Source: an uncultured Clostridia bacterium (GTDB lineage: Bacteria > Bacillota > Clostridia > Oscillospirales > Acutalibacteraceae). Taken from it: a DNA stretch of 6,044 bases. The notes under the pieces were generated by a model. That model saw only the letters and a program-made list of their open reading frames with translations, had not been told where the DNA came from and made no database searches. This document shows positions 1 to 6,044 of the stretch, piece after piece (position 1 is the stretch's first letter; every line of letters starts with the position of its first letter). Made by a program: the position numbers and the translations under genes. Location of the stretch: contig CALBKQ010000027.1 of the NCBI GenBank assembly GCA_937895645.1, positions 1-6,044 on the forward strand. The letters are read 5' to 3'.

Positions 1-161
1 AGATTACGAAGGATAATTGCAGTAATTTGGCGTATTTTCACTCGACTTACACTCGTAAGCCTTCCTCCTTAAAAGCGAAAATCCATCCAAATTCCAAGCA
101 ATTCTCAAATAATAATTACGAATTACGCATTCCGAATTACGAATTACAACTTTGGTGTTTT
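1..161. other. Non-coding, repeat-like leader upstream of glf
   Basis: No gene is supported here. A plus-strand frame stays open from a TTG at 27 into glf, but the peptide it would add (45 residues before the Met at 162) is low complexity, reflects the AATTACG repeats (NYEL-type repeats), and has no place at the N-terminus of a UDP-galactopyranose mutase. The segment contains a short inverted repeat CTTAC/GTAAG (46-50 and 55-59), a CCTCCTT stretch (64-70) that reads AAGGAGG on the minus strand, and a heptamer array (114-148). I see no convincing -35/-10 pair, T-box or terminator. Its makeup suggests a dispersed intergenic repeat, but that is inference because only one copy lies in the window. 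Confidence 0.6.
114..148. repeat. Tandem 7-bp repeat, five units of AATTACG type
   Basis: Five consecutive 7-base units are seen: AATTACG (114-120), AATTACG (121-127), CATTCCG (128-134), AATTACG (135-141) and AATTACA (142-148). Three are identical, the last differs at one base, and the middle one at two. The array ends 13 bases before the glf start codon. It has no spacers, so it is not a CRISPR. Similar short AT-rich arrays occur between genes in many bacterial genomes, often as part of larger dispersed elements; whether that holds here cannot be told from one copy. Confidence 0.85.
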
Positions 162-1262
162 ATGAAACAATATGATTATCTTATAGTGGGGGCAGGGCTT
201 TTTGGAGCCGTATTTGCCCACGAAGCGACAAATCAAGGCAAGCGTTGCCTTGTAATTGAAAAAAGAAATCATACAGGCGGTAACATCTACTGTGAAACTA
301 TTGAAGATATTACCGTTCACAAATACGGTGCGCATATTTTTCATACAAGCAGTGAGCGTGTGTGGGATTATGTTAATTCGTTTTGCGAATTCAACAACTT
401 CATAAATACGCCAATGGCAAATTATGAGGGTAAACTTTACAACTTGCCCTTTAATATGAATACTTTTTCACAGATTTTTGGTGTTACTACCCCTGAAGAA
501 GCAAAAGCAATTATTGAAGAACAACGAAGTGAAATCAAAGGCGAGCCAAAAAATCTTGAAGAACAGGCAATCAGTTTAGTAGGTCGTGAGATTTACACAA
601 AACTTGTAAAGGGCTATACCGAAAAACAATGGGGGCGCGACTGCAAGGATTTACCTGCATTTATTATCAAGCGTCTGCCGGTCCGTTACACTTACGACAA
701 CAACTATTTTAACGATACTTATCAGGGAATCCCTGTAAACAGTTACAACGAGTTGATTGACAAACTTTTAGACGGCATTGAAGTCCGTTTGAATACCGAT
801 TTTCTAGTGGATAAAGATTATTATTTATCTCTTGCAGAAAAGTGTGTTTATACAGGTACTATTGACGGGTATTTTGATTACGCTCTCGGCAACCTTGATT
901 ACAGAAGTTTAAGATTTGAAACTGAAGTATTAGATAAGCAAGAATTCCAACCAGTTGCAGTTGTAAATTACAACGAGCGTCAGATTCCATATACACGAAT
1001 TATTGAACACAAGCATTTTGAGTTTGGAACTCAGCCCAAAACGGTTATAACTCGCGAATACCCTGCAAACTGGGAATTTGGTGATGAGCCTTATTACCCT
1101 GTAAATGATGACCGTAACAATGCACTTTATGAAGAGTATAAAGCTCTTGCCGAAAATGAAAAGAATGTAATTTTCGGTGGACGTTTAGGTCAGTATAAAT
1201 ATTTTGATATGGACAAGTGCATTGAGTCTGCACTTACACTTTGTGACAAGGAGTTAAAGTAA
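162..1262 (+). CDS. glf: UDP-galactopyranose mutase
   Basis: This FAD-dependent cytoplasmic enzyme interconverts UDP-galactopyranose and UDP-galactofuranose, the donor for galactofuranose in surface polysaccharides. From the Met at 162 the protein is 366 residues, matching the usual length of bacterial Glf (about 365-390). The N-terminal Rossmann segment DYLIVGAGLFGA (residues 5-16) binds FAD and is followed by an acidic/basic strand end, VIEKRNHTGGN (31-41). Family hallmarks follow: HKYGAHIFHT (53-62), KGYTEKQWG (150-158), RLPVRYTYDNNYF (171-183), YTGTIDGYFDY (230-240), PYTRIIEHKHF (276-286) and RLGQYKYFDMD (341-351). Arg175 and Arg279 probably correspond to the two arginines that bind the UDP-sugar diphosphate. 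The upstream in-frame TTG at 27 is rejected because FAD-motif spacing fits the 162 start. The start lacks a good Shine-Dalgarno site (only GGTG at 154-157), unlike most of the genes after it. The stop codon shares one base with the next start (TAATG), implying translational coupling. Confidence 0.96.
   Translation: MKQYDYLIVGAGLFGAVFAHEATNQGKRCLVIEKRNHTGGNIYCETIEDITVHKYGAHIFHTSSERVWDYVNSFCEFNNFINTPMANYEGKLYNLPFNMNTFSQIFGVTTPEEAKAIIEEQRSEIKGEPKNLEEQAISLVGREIYTKLVKGYTEKQWGRDCKDLPAFIIKRLPVRYTYDNNYFNDTYQGIPVNSYNELIDKLLDGIEVRLNTDFLVDKDYYLSLAEKCVYTGTIDGYFDYALGNLDYRSLRFETEVLDKQEFQPVAVVNYNERQIPYTRIIEHKHFEFGTQPKTVITREYPANWEFGDEPYYPVNDDRNNALYEEYKALAENEKNVIFGGRLGQYKYFDMDKCIESALTLCDKELK
1248..1253 (+). 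promoter_or_regulatory. Ribosome binding site of the glycosyltransferase, inside glf
   Basis: AAGGAG lies within the last codons of glf, eight bases before the ATG at 1262. It fixes that start and fits coupled translation across the one-base overlap. Confidence 0.8.
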
Positions 1263-2320
1263 TGAGTAACATTAAAATCACCGCAATTATGCCGGTTTAT
1301 AATGTTGAAAATTACATAGGCAAGTGCATTGAAAGTTTACAGGCACAAACCCTTACTGAATGGGAACTTATTGCCGTTGATGACGGTAGCCCCGACAATA
1401 GCGGTGCTATCTGTGACGCTTATGCACTTTTAGATAAACGCATTACCGTAATCCATAAAGAAAACGGTGGTGCACCAAGTGCTCGTAACACTGCAATACC
1501 GAAAGCTCAGGGTGAATACCTTTATTTTGTGGATTCAGACGACTGGGCAGAGCCTACAATGTTTGAGGATATGTATAAGGTAGCAAAAGAAAATGACGCT
1601 CAACTTGTTGTTGCAGGTTATTATATTGACACTTATTATTCCGACAACGAATACTACACGCAAGAGCAGTCACTTCCGTCAAAAGTATTTGCAACTCAAA
1701 GAGATTTCAGGGAATATGCTTACAAAATGTTTGACAAGAATTTGCTTTATACACCTTGGAATAAGTTGTTTTCAAGAGAGTATATAATGGAGAATGATAT
1801 TCGTTTTAAGAACACATTTTGGGACGATTTCCCATTTAATCTCGATGTTGTAAGGAATGTTGAGCGTGTAGTTTTAATGGAAGAAAAATACTATCACTTT
1901 ATGCGTGCTCGTGCAGATAGCGAAACTGCAAAATACCGTAGTGATATGTTAGAGAAACGTGAAGAAGAACACGGTTGGATGCTCAATTTATACAACTATT
2001 GGAATGTGACAAGTGATGAAAGCCGAGAAATGATTAATCGCAGATATATTGAGCGCGTAGTGGGCTGTATTGAAAATGTAACAAACTCTGCTTGTACTCT
2101 TACCACAAAAGAGAAAAAAGAGCAGATAAACGCTATGATTACAAGTGAAAATGTGCGAATAGCATTGAAATATGCAAAACCGAACTCACTTGTAATGAAG
2201 CTTATGCTTATACCAATTAAACTTAAATGGACTTGGCTTACTTACCTTGAGGGCGCATTTATTTCAAAAGTAAAATCAGGTAATGTAAAACTTTTCGCAA
2301 AGTTAAAAGCCAACCGCTAA
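1262..2320 (+). CDS. Family 2 (GT-A) glycosyltransferase, probable surface-glycan synthesis
   Basis: A 352-residue glycosyltransferase that should transfer a sugar from a nucleotide donor to a growing envelope polysaccharide on the cytoplasmic face. The N-terminal GT-A domain (about residues 5-120) has the family opening ITAIMPVYNVENYIGKCIES (6-25), the nucleotide-binding VDDGS (39-43), NGGAPSARN (68-76) and the metal-binding DSDD (91-94). A second conserved block, TPWNKLFSREYI (164-175) then WDDFPFN (187-193), resembles the E/D-D-F-x-F-N motif where capsule-type GT2 enzymes carry the catalytic base; Asp189 is the likely base. The C-terminal part (about 220-352) is less conserved, helical and basic, with a hydrophobic stretch (311-327) that may sit against the membrane. 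I see no clear transmembrane helix or signal peptide. Overlap with glf by one base suggests a galactofuranosyltransferase, but GT2 sequence alone does not give donor specificity. Confidence 0.92.
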   Translation: MSNIKITAIMPVYNVENYIGKCIESLQAQTLTEWELIAVDDGSPDNSGAICDAYALLDKRITVIHKENGGAPSARNTAIPKAQGEYLYFVDSDDWAEPTMFEDMYKVAKENDAQLVVAGYYIDTYYSDNEYYTQEQSLPSKVFATQRDFREYAYKMFDKNLLYTPWNKLFSREYIMENDIRFKNTFWDDFPFNLDVVRNVERVVLMEEKYYHFMRARADSETAKYRSDMLEKREEEHGWMLNLYNYWNVTSDESREMINRRYIERVVGCIENVTNSACTLTTKEKKEQINAMITSENVRIALKYAKPNSLVMKLMLIPIKLKWTWLTYLEGAFISKVKSGNVKLFAKLKANR

Positions 2321-2324
2321 GGAG
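2319..2324 (+). promoter_or_regulatory. Ribosome binding site of the HAD phosphatase
   Basis: AAGGAG begins inside the stop codon of the glycosyltransferase and sits seven bases before the ATG at 2332. This supports that start and continuous translation of the operon. Confidence 0.8.
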
Positions 2325-2331
2325 TAGCAAA

Positions 2332-3129
2332 ATGTCATTAAAGAATAAAAAACTTTTCTTACTTGATATGGACGGAACAATTTACGAGGGTGCAAGACTT
2401 TTTGAGTGCGTCAACGAGTTTTTGGCACACATTGAGTCCGTTGGTGGTCAGTATGTGTTTATTACAAATAACTCATCACGTTCAGTTAAAGATTACGTTA
2501 TAAAACTTTCAAATATGGGAATTAAAGTTACGGAAGATAACTTTTTCACATCTTCACAGGCAACTGCTTTGTATCTTAACAAACATTTTCCGAATAAAAA
2601 AATCTATTGTATGGGGACCCGGTCAATGATTGCTGAAATGGAAAAATACGGTGTCAACATTACAACTGAAGCCGATGAAGATACTGACTGTATCTGTGTT
2701 GGTTATGATACTGAACTTACATATAAAAAGTTGTGGGATGTTTCATATCTTTTACAGACTAAAAAAGATATCCCATATATCGCAACAAATCCGGACCGTG
2801 GTTGCCCTACTGAGTTTGGTCTTGTGCCTGACTGTTTTGCAATGTGTGAGGCAATTAATTATGCCACAAATCGAAGACCCTTATATATCGGCAAACCTGA
2901 CGGATTTATGATTGATTTTTCAGTTGAACGTTCACCATTTACAAAGGAAGAAACTGTTGTAATCGGTGACAGACTTTATACTGATATTGCGTCAGGCGTA
3001 AACGCAGGTGTTGATACAATCTGTGTGTTAAGTGGCGAAAGCACAATGGAAGATATTGAAAACAGTGAAATCAAGCCTACTTATGTCCGTGAAGATATTA
3101 AAGAAATACTTAAAGAATTGCAGGTGTAA
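2332..3129 (+). CDS. HAD-IIA family sugar/small-molecule phosphatase (NagD/AraL-like)
   Basis: A 265-residue cytoplasmic phosphatase of the haloacid dehalogenase superfamily, subfamily IIA, close to the usual 250-270 residues. All four catalytic motifs are intact. Motif I is DMDGTIYEG (12-20), with Asp12 the nucleophile and Asp14 the general acid/base. Motif II is TNNSSR (45-50). Motif III is the Lys188 of IGKPD (186-190). Motif IV is GDRLYTDI (212-219), with Asp213 and Asp218 binding magnesium. The C2-type cap lies between motifs II and III (about 75-180). Relatives dephosphorylate sugar phosphates, phosphoglycolate, p-nitrophenyl phosphate or nucleoside monophosphates with loose specificity, so no substrate is assigned. 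The gene lies 11 bases after the glycosyltransferase and three before the DUF4364-like gene. It might serve sugar-phosphate turnover for the glycan genes or act as a general metabolite-repair phosphatase linked to the downstream housekeeping genes; the sequence does not decide. Confidence 0.93.
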   Translation: MSLKNKKLFLLDMDGTIYEGARLFECVNEFLAHIESVGGQYVFITNNSSRSVKDYVIKLSNMGIKVTEDNFFTSSQATALYLNKHFPNKKIYCMGTRSMIAEMEKYGVNITTEADEDTDCICVGYDTELTYKKLWDVSYLLQTKKDIPYIATNPDRGCPTEFGLVPDCFAMCEAINYATNRRPLYIGKPDGFMIDFSVERSPFTKEETVVIGDRLYTDIASGVNAGVDTICVLSGESTMEDIENSEIKPTYVREDIKEILKELQV

Positions 3130-3132
3130 AGA

Positions 3133-3687
3133 ATGGATTTTGACGCATTTACAGGTGGAATTGAATTAGGCGGACTTCGTAACCGTGACGATATAAGACT
3201 TTTAATTTGCTATATTCTTAAAAGTGTTGACACTCCTCTTACTCGTCAGATGTTAAATGACGCTATGCAGGAAGATGGTCTTGCAAACTTTTTTGAGGTT
3301 GGTCAGGCTATTGAAGAATTACTTAAAACAGGTAATATTACTGCAGATATTTTAGACGGCGAAGAAGTAATTTCTGTTACTGACCGTGGCCGCGAAGCAG
3401 CTGAACTTTTACAAACAAGTTTGCCACGCACAGTTCGTGAAAAAGCAGTAAATTCTGCAATAAGACTTGTAACACGCGCAAAGGTTGAGCGTGACAACAA
3501 AATTGAAGTAAAAAAAGAGGATGACGGTGGTTACACAATCACATTCACACTTTTTGATAGAGATACTGAACTTATGAAACTGTCAATTTATGTTGTTGAC
3601 AGTCTTCAGTTAGAAACAGTAAAACAGAATTTCATAAATGACCCTGTTAAGGTGTATTCAAGTATTATTACATCATTAACAGTATAA
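3133..3687 (+). CDS. DUF4364-like winged-helix protein, function unknown
   Basis: A 184-residue soluble protein that matches my recollection of the Firmicutes family DUF4364; no search was run. The N-terminal half reads as a winged helix: RNRDDIRLLICYILKSVDTP (16-35) gives helix 1, LTRQMLNDAM (36-45) helix 2, NFFEVGQAIEELLKTGNI (52-69) the recognition-type helix, and a wing strand EEVISVTDRGREAAELL (77-93) has the TDRG turn common in MarR/PadR-like domains. The C-terminal half (about 100-184) is alpha/beta, with strands near NKIEVKKE (122-129), GYTITFTLFD (133-142) and LMKLSIYVVD (147-156), and may be a ligand or dimer domain. No signal peptide or membrane segment is seen. The ribosome site is the weaker AGGTG (3122-3126), six bases before the ATG, and the gene starts three bases after the phosphatase stop. 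It may be a transcription regulator, but DNA binding is inferred from the fold only. Confidence 0.82.
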   Translation: MDFDAFTGGIELGGLRNRDDIRLLICYILKSVDTPLTRQMLNDAMQEDGLANFFEVGQAIEELLKTGNITADILDGEEVISVTDRGREAAELLQTSLPRTVREKAVNSAIRLVTRAKVERDNKIEVKKEDDGGYTITFTLFDRDTELMKLSIYVVDSLQLETVKQNFINDPVKVYSSIITSLTV

Positions 3688-3692
3688 AGGAG
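3686..3692 (+). promoter_or_regulatory. Strong ribosome binding site of valS
   Basis: AAAGGAG overlaps the stop codon of the DUF4364-like gene and lies eight bases before the ATG at 3701. It is the longest Shine-Dalgarno match in the window, fitting a highly translated gene, and leaves no room for a separate leader such as a T-box. Confidence 0.85.
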
Positions 3693-3700
3693 AATATATA

Positions 3701-6044
3701 ATGTCCAAGGAACTTGAAAAACAGTATAATCCGAAAAATGTTGAAGACAGAATATACAAAGACTGGCTCAGCAAAAAATATTTCCACGCAAAGCGTGAAG
3801 AGGGTAAAAAGACTTACACTATTGTAATTCCACCACCAAACATCACAGGTCAGCTTCATATGGGCCACGCTCTTGATAACACATTACAAGATATTTTAAT
3901 CCGTTATCACAGAATGGCTGGTTATGACACACTTTGGCTTCCTGGTACTGACCACGCATCTATTGCTACTGAGGCAAAAATCGTTGAAACAATGAGAAAT
4001 GAGGGCATCACTAAAGAAGACTTAGGTCGTGATGGTTTCTTAGAGCGTGCTTGGGACTGGAAAAAACAGTATGGTGGCAGAATTATTGAACAGTTAAAGA
4101 AACTCGGCTCATCTTGTGACTGGGATAGAGAACGTTTTACTCTTGACGAGGGTTGCAGTAAAGCAGTTAACGAGGTTTTTTGTCGTCTTTATGACAAAGA
4201 TTTAATCTACCGTGGTAACCGTATGGTTAACTGGTGCCCTTACTGTAATACATCAATTTCTGATGCAGAGGTTGAATATGAGGAGCAGGACGGTAGCTTC
4301 TGGCATCTTCTTTATACAGTTAAAGAAACAGGGGAACAGCTTGAACTTGCTACAACTCGTCCTGAAACAATGCTTGGTGATACTGCAGTTGCTATTAATG
4401 TTGCTGATGACAGATATAAGCATCTTCACGGTTGTCATGTAATTTTACCACTTCTTAATAAAGAAATCCCAATCGTATGTGACGAACACGCAGATATGAC
4501 AAAGGGTACAGGTGTTGTTAAAATTACTCCTGCTCATGACCCTAACGACTTTGAAGTTGGTCAGAGAAATAATCTTCCAATCGTTCGTACATTTACTTAT
4601 GATGGTCACCTTACAGGTGCAGAAGACAAGAGAATTGCTGACGAGTTGATTTCTAGTGGTCGTGCTACAGAAAACGAGCCTGAAGTTCTTGACTGTGGTA
4701 AGTATGCAGGTATGACAACAATGGAAGCAAGAAAAGCAATTCTTGAAGACCTTAAAGCTGGCGGCTATCTTAAGGAGGTTGAACCACGCAAACACGAAGT
4801 TGGTACTTGCTATCGTTGTCACAACACCATTGAACCAATGGTTTCAAAACAGTGGTTTGTTCGTATGGTTCCTCTTGCAAAACCTGCTATTGAGGCAGTA
4901 GAAAAAGGCGAAACAAAGTTTATTCCTGAACGCTTTACAAAGAACTATCTTAACTGGATGAATGGTACTCGTGACTGGTGTATTTCTCGTCAGTTGTGGT
5001 GGGGTCACAGAATTCCTGCCTGGTATTGTGATGATTGTGGTGAAACAATAGTTTCAAAAACAGCGGTAACAACTTGTCCAAAATGTGGTAGCACACATCT
5101 CCGTCAGGATGAAGATACTCTTGATACTTGGTTCTCATCAGCACTCTGGCCATTCTCAACACTTGGTTGGCCTGAACAGACAGAGGATTTGAAACACTAT
5201 TACCCAACAAATACTCTCGTAACTGGTTACGATATTATCGGTTTCTGGGTATCTCGTATGATTTTCTCTGCTCTTGAATACACAGGACAAGTTCCATTTG
5301 ACACAGTTCTTATTCATGGCCTTGTTCGTGATGCTCAGGGTAGAAAGATGTCAAAATCATTGGGTAACGGTATTGACCCACTTGAAATTATTGACCAGTA
5401 TGGTGCAGACGCATTAAGATTTACTCTTGCAACAGGTAACAGCCCTGGTAACGACATGCGTTTTTCTGACGAAAAGGTTGAGGCAAGTAGAAACTTTGCA
5501 AATAAGATTTGGAATGCTGCCCGTTTTATCTTAATGAATCTTGACGAAAACGAATATGCACCTTATGTTCCAAAGAATCTTGCAATTGAAGACAAATGGA
5601 TTTTAAGCAAGTACAACGACCTTGTAAAAGATGTTACAGACTCACTTGAAAAATTTGAGCTTGGTATGGCAGTTCAAAAACTTTATGATTTCATTTGGGA
5701 CGTATTCTGCGACTGGTACATTGAAATTGCAAAAATCCGTCTTAACGGCGAATGTGCAACTGCAAAGGCAACTGTTAAAGCAGTTCTCGTTTATGTAATG
5801 TCAAATACCCTTAAACTCTTACATCCATTTATGCCATTTATTACAGAAGAAATCTGGCAGACTCTCCCTCACGATGGCGACTCAATTATGATTTCAGAAT
5901 GGCCTGTATTCACTGACGAGCTTTCATTCAAGGCAGACGAAACTGAAATGGAGAGAGTTATGACAGCAATCAAGGCTGTTCGTAACCGTCGTGCAGAAAT
6001 GAATGTTCCACCATCAAAGAAAGCAAAGATTTTCATTGAAACTG
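3701..6044 (+). CDS. valS: Valyl-tRNA synthetase, 3' end cut by the window
   Basis: This cytoplasmic class I aminoacyl-tRNA synthetase charges tRNA-Val with valine and edits mischarged threonine. The frame is open for 781 codons to the window edge; about 100 C-terminal residues, including the coiled-coil tail, should lie beyond it (family length about 870-950). The catalytic domain has PPPNITGQLHMGHA (44-57, the HIGH motif as HMGH) and KMSKS (549-553). The inserted CP1 editing domain shows ATTRPETMLGDTAVAIN (217-233) and TPAHDPNDFEVGQRN (276-290). NWMNGTRDWCISRQLWWGHR (418-437) is the conserved region before the second half of the active site. Cysteine pairs at 179/182 and 370/373, and at 443/446 and 460/463, fit the two zinc sites of some bacterial ValRS. 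The anticodon-binding helical domain begins near residue 630 and includes DVFCDWYIEIAK (667-678). IPPP-N-TG followed by HMGHA and TTRPET separate it from IleRS and LeuRS. It is the last gene of the run, 13 bases after the DUF4364-like gene, without its own T-box. Confidence 0.98.
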   Translation, partial: MSKELEKQYNPKNVEDRIYKDWLSKKYFHAKREEGKKTYTIVIPPPNITGQLHMGHALDNTLQDILIRYHRMAGYDTLWLPGTDHASIATEAKIVETMRNEGITKEDLGRDGFLERAWDWKKQYGGRIIEQLKKLGSSCDWDRERFTLDEGCSKAVNEVFCRLYDKDLIYRGNRMVNWCPYCNTSISDAEVEYEEQDGSFWHLLYTVKETGEQLELATTRPETMLGDTAVAINVADDRYKHLHGCHVILPLLNKEIPIVCDEHADMTKGTGVVKITPAHDPNDFEVGQRNNLPIVRTFTYDGHLTGAEDKRIADELISSGRATENEPEVLDCGKYAGMTTMEARKAILEDLKAGGYLKEVEPRKHEVGTCYRCHNTIEPMVSKQWFVRMVPLAKPAIEAVEKGETKFIPERFTKNYLNWMNGTRDWCISRQLWWGHRIPAWYCDDCGETIVSKTAVTTCPKCGSTHLRQDEDTLDTWFSSALWPFSTLGWPEQTEDLKHYYPTNTLVTGYDIIGFWVSRMIFSALEYTGQVPFDTVLIHGLVRDAQGRKMSKSLGNGIDPLEIIDQYGADALRFTLATGNSPGNDMRFSDEKVEASRNFANKIWNAARFILMNLDENEYAPYVPKNLAIEDKWILSKYNDLVKDVTDSLEKFELGMAVQKLYDFIWDVFCDWYIEIAKIRLNGECATAKATVKAVLVYVMSNTLKLLHPFMPFITEEIWQTLPHDGDSIMISEWPVFTDELSFKADETEMERVMTAIKAVRNRRAEMNVPPSKKAKIFIET

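Noticed and set aside
46..59. Hairpin CTTAC-ACTC-GTAAG as a terminator of an upstream gene.
   Set aside because: The stem is only five base pairs, AT-rich, with no T-tract following on either strand.
114..148. CRISPR-like repeats.
   Set aside because: The units are only seven bases, directly contiguous and without spacers; no cas genes are present.
27..161. A 45-residue N-terminal extension of glf starting at a TTG.
   Set aside because: It is a low-complexity reading of the heptamer repeat and the spacer, has no Shine-Dalgarno site, and places the FAD-binding motif far from the N-terminus, unlike the family.
2630..2911. A 93-codon plus-strand frame within the HAD phosphatase gene.
   Set aside because: It overlaps the cap and catalytic coding region in another frame and has no ribosome site or family motif.
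3227..3256. TTGACA (3227-3232) with TGTTAA 18 bases on as an internal promoter.
   Set aside because: The -10 matches consensus at only three of six bases, and the site is inside coding sequence; there is too little to support a call.
3579..3603. An 8-bp perfect inverted repeat (ACTGTCAA/TTGACAGT, 9-base loop) containing a perfect TTGACA, about 100 bases before valS.
   Set aside because: It is inside the DUF4364-like coding region, has no T-tract for a terminator and no acceptable -10 hexamer about 17 bases downstream. By rough estimate, one such hairpin is expected by chance in 6 kb.
4445..4822. A 125-codon minus-strand open frame inside valS.
   Set aside because: It is antisense to a confidently assigned, conserved part of valS (editing domain); the translation is Cys/Thr/Ser-rich with no recognisable motif, as expected from a shadow frame.

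Overview
The window looks like chromosomal DNA from a low-to-moderate GC member of the Firmicutes, most likely class Clostridia and a gut Oscillospiraceae/Ruminococcus/Eubacterium-like organism. The grounds are AT-leaning codons, strong AAGGAG ribosome sites, densely packed co-directional genes, and a protein resembling the Clostridia-typical DUF4364 family. The genus is inference; no rRNA or other taxonomic marker is present.

Layout: positions 1-161 hold no convincing gene. They carry low-complexity, repeat-like intergenic DNA ending in five tandem 7-base units (consensus AATTACG, 114-148) just upstream of the first gene. Five plus-strand genes follow with almost no gaps: glf, UDP-galactopyranose mutase (162-1262); a GT-A fold family 2 glycosyltransferase (1262-2320, sharing one base with glf); a HAD-IIA (NagD/AraL-type) phosphatase (2332-3129); a DUF4364-like winged-helix protein (3133-3687); and valS, valyl-tRNA synthetase (from 3701, cut by the window end after 781 codons). 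The gaps are -1, 11, 3 and 13 bases and no terminator-like hairpin plus T-tract lies between genes, so they are probably co-transcribed.

Functionally there are two modules. Glf and the glycosyltransferase form a surface-glycan pair: Glf makes UDP-galactofuranose and the transferase may use it, or another sugar, to build a cell-envelope polysaccharide. The HAD phosphatase, DUF4364 protein and valS look like a housekeeping module. The glycan pair may have been placed in front of this operon, with the repeat marking the upstream junction. No T-box leader precedes valS or any other gene here, so valS probably depends on an operon promoter outside the window or on an unrecognised internal one.

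No clearly new biological system is visible. The points most worth a second look are the repeat element abutting glf, the missing T-box, and the link between the DUF4364 protein and valS.
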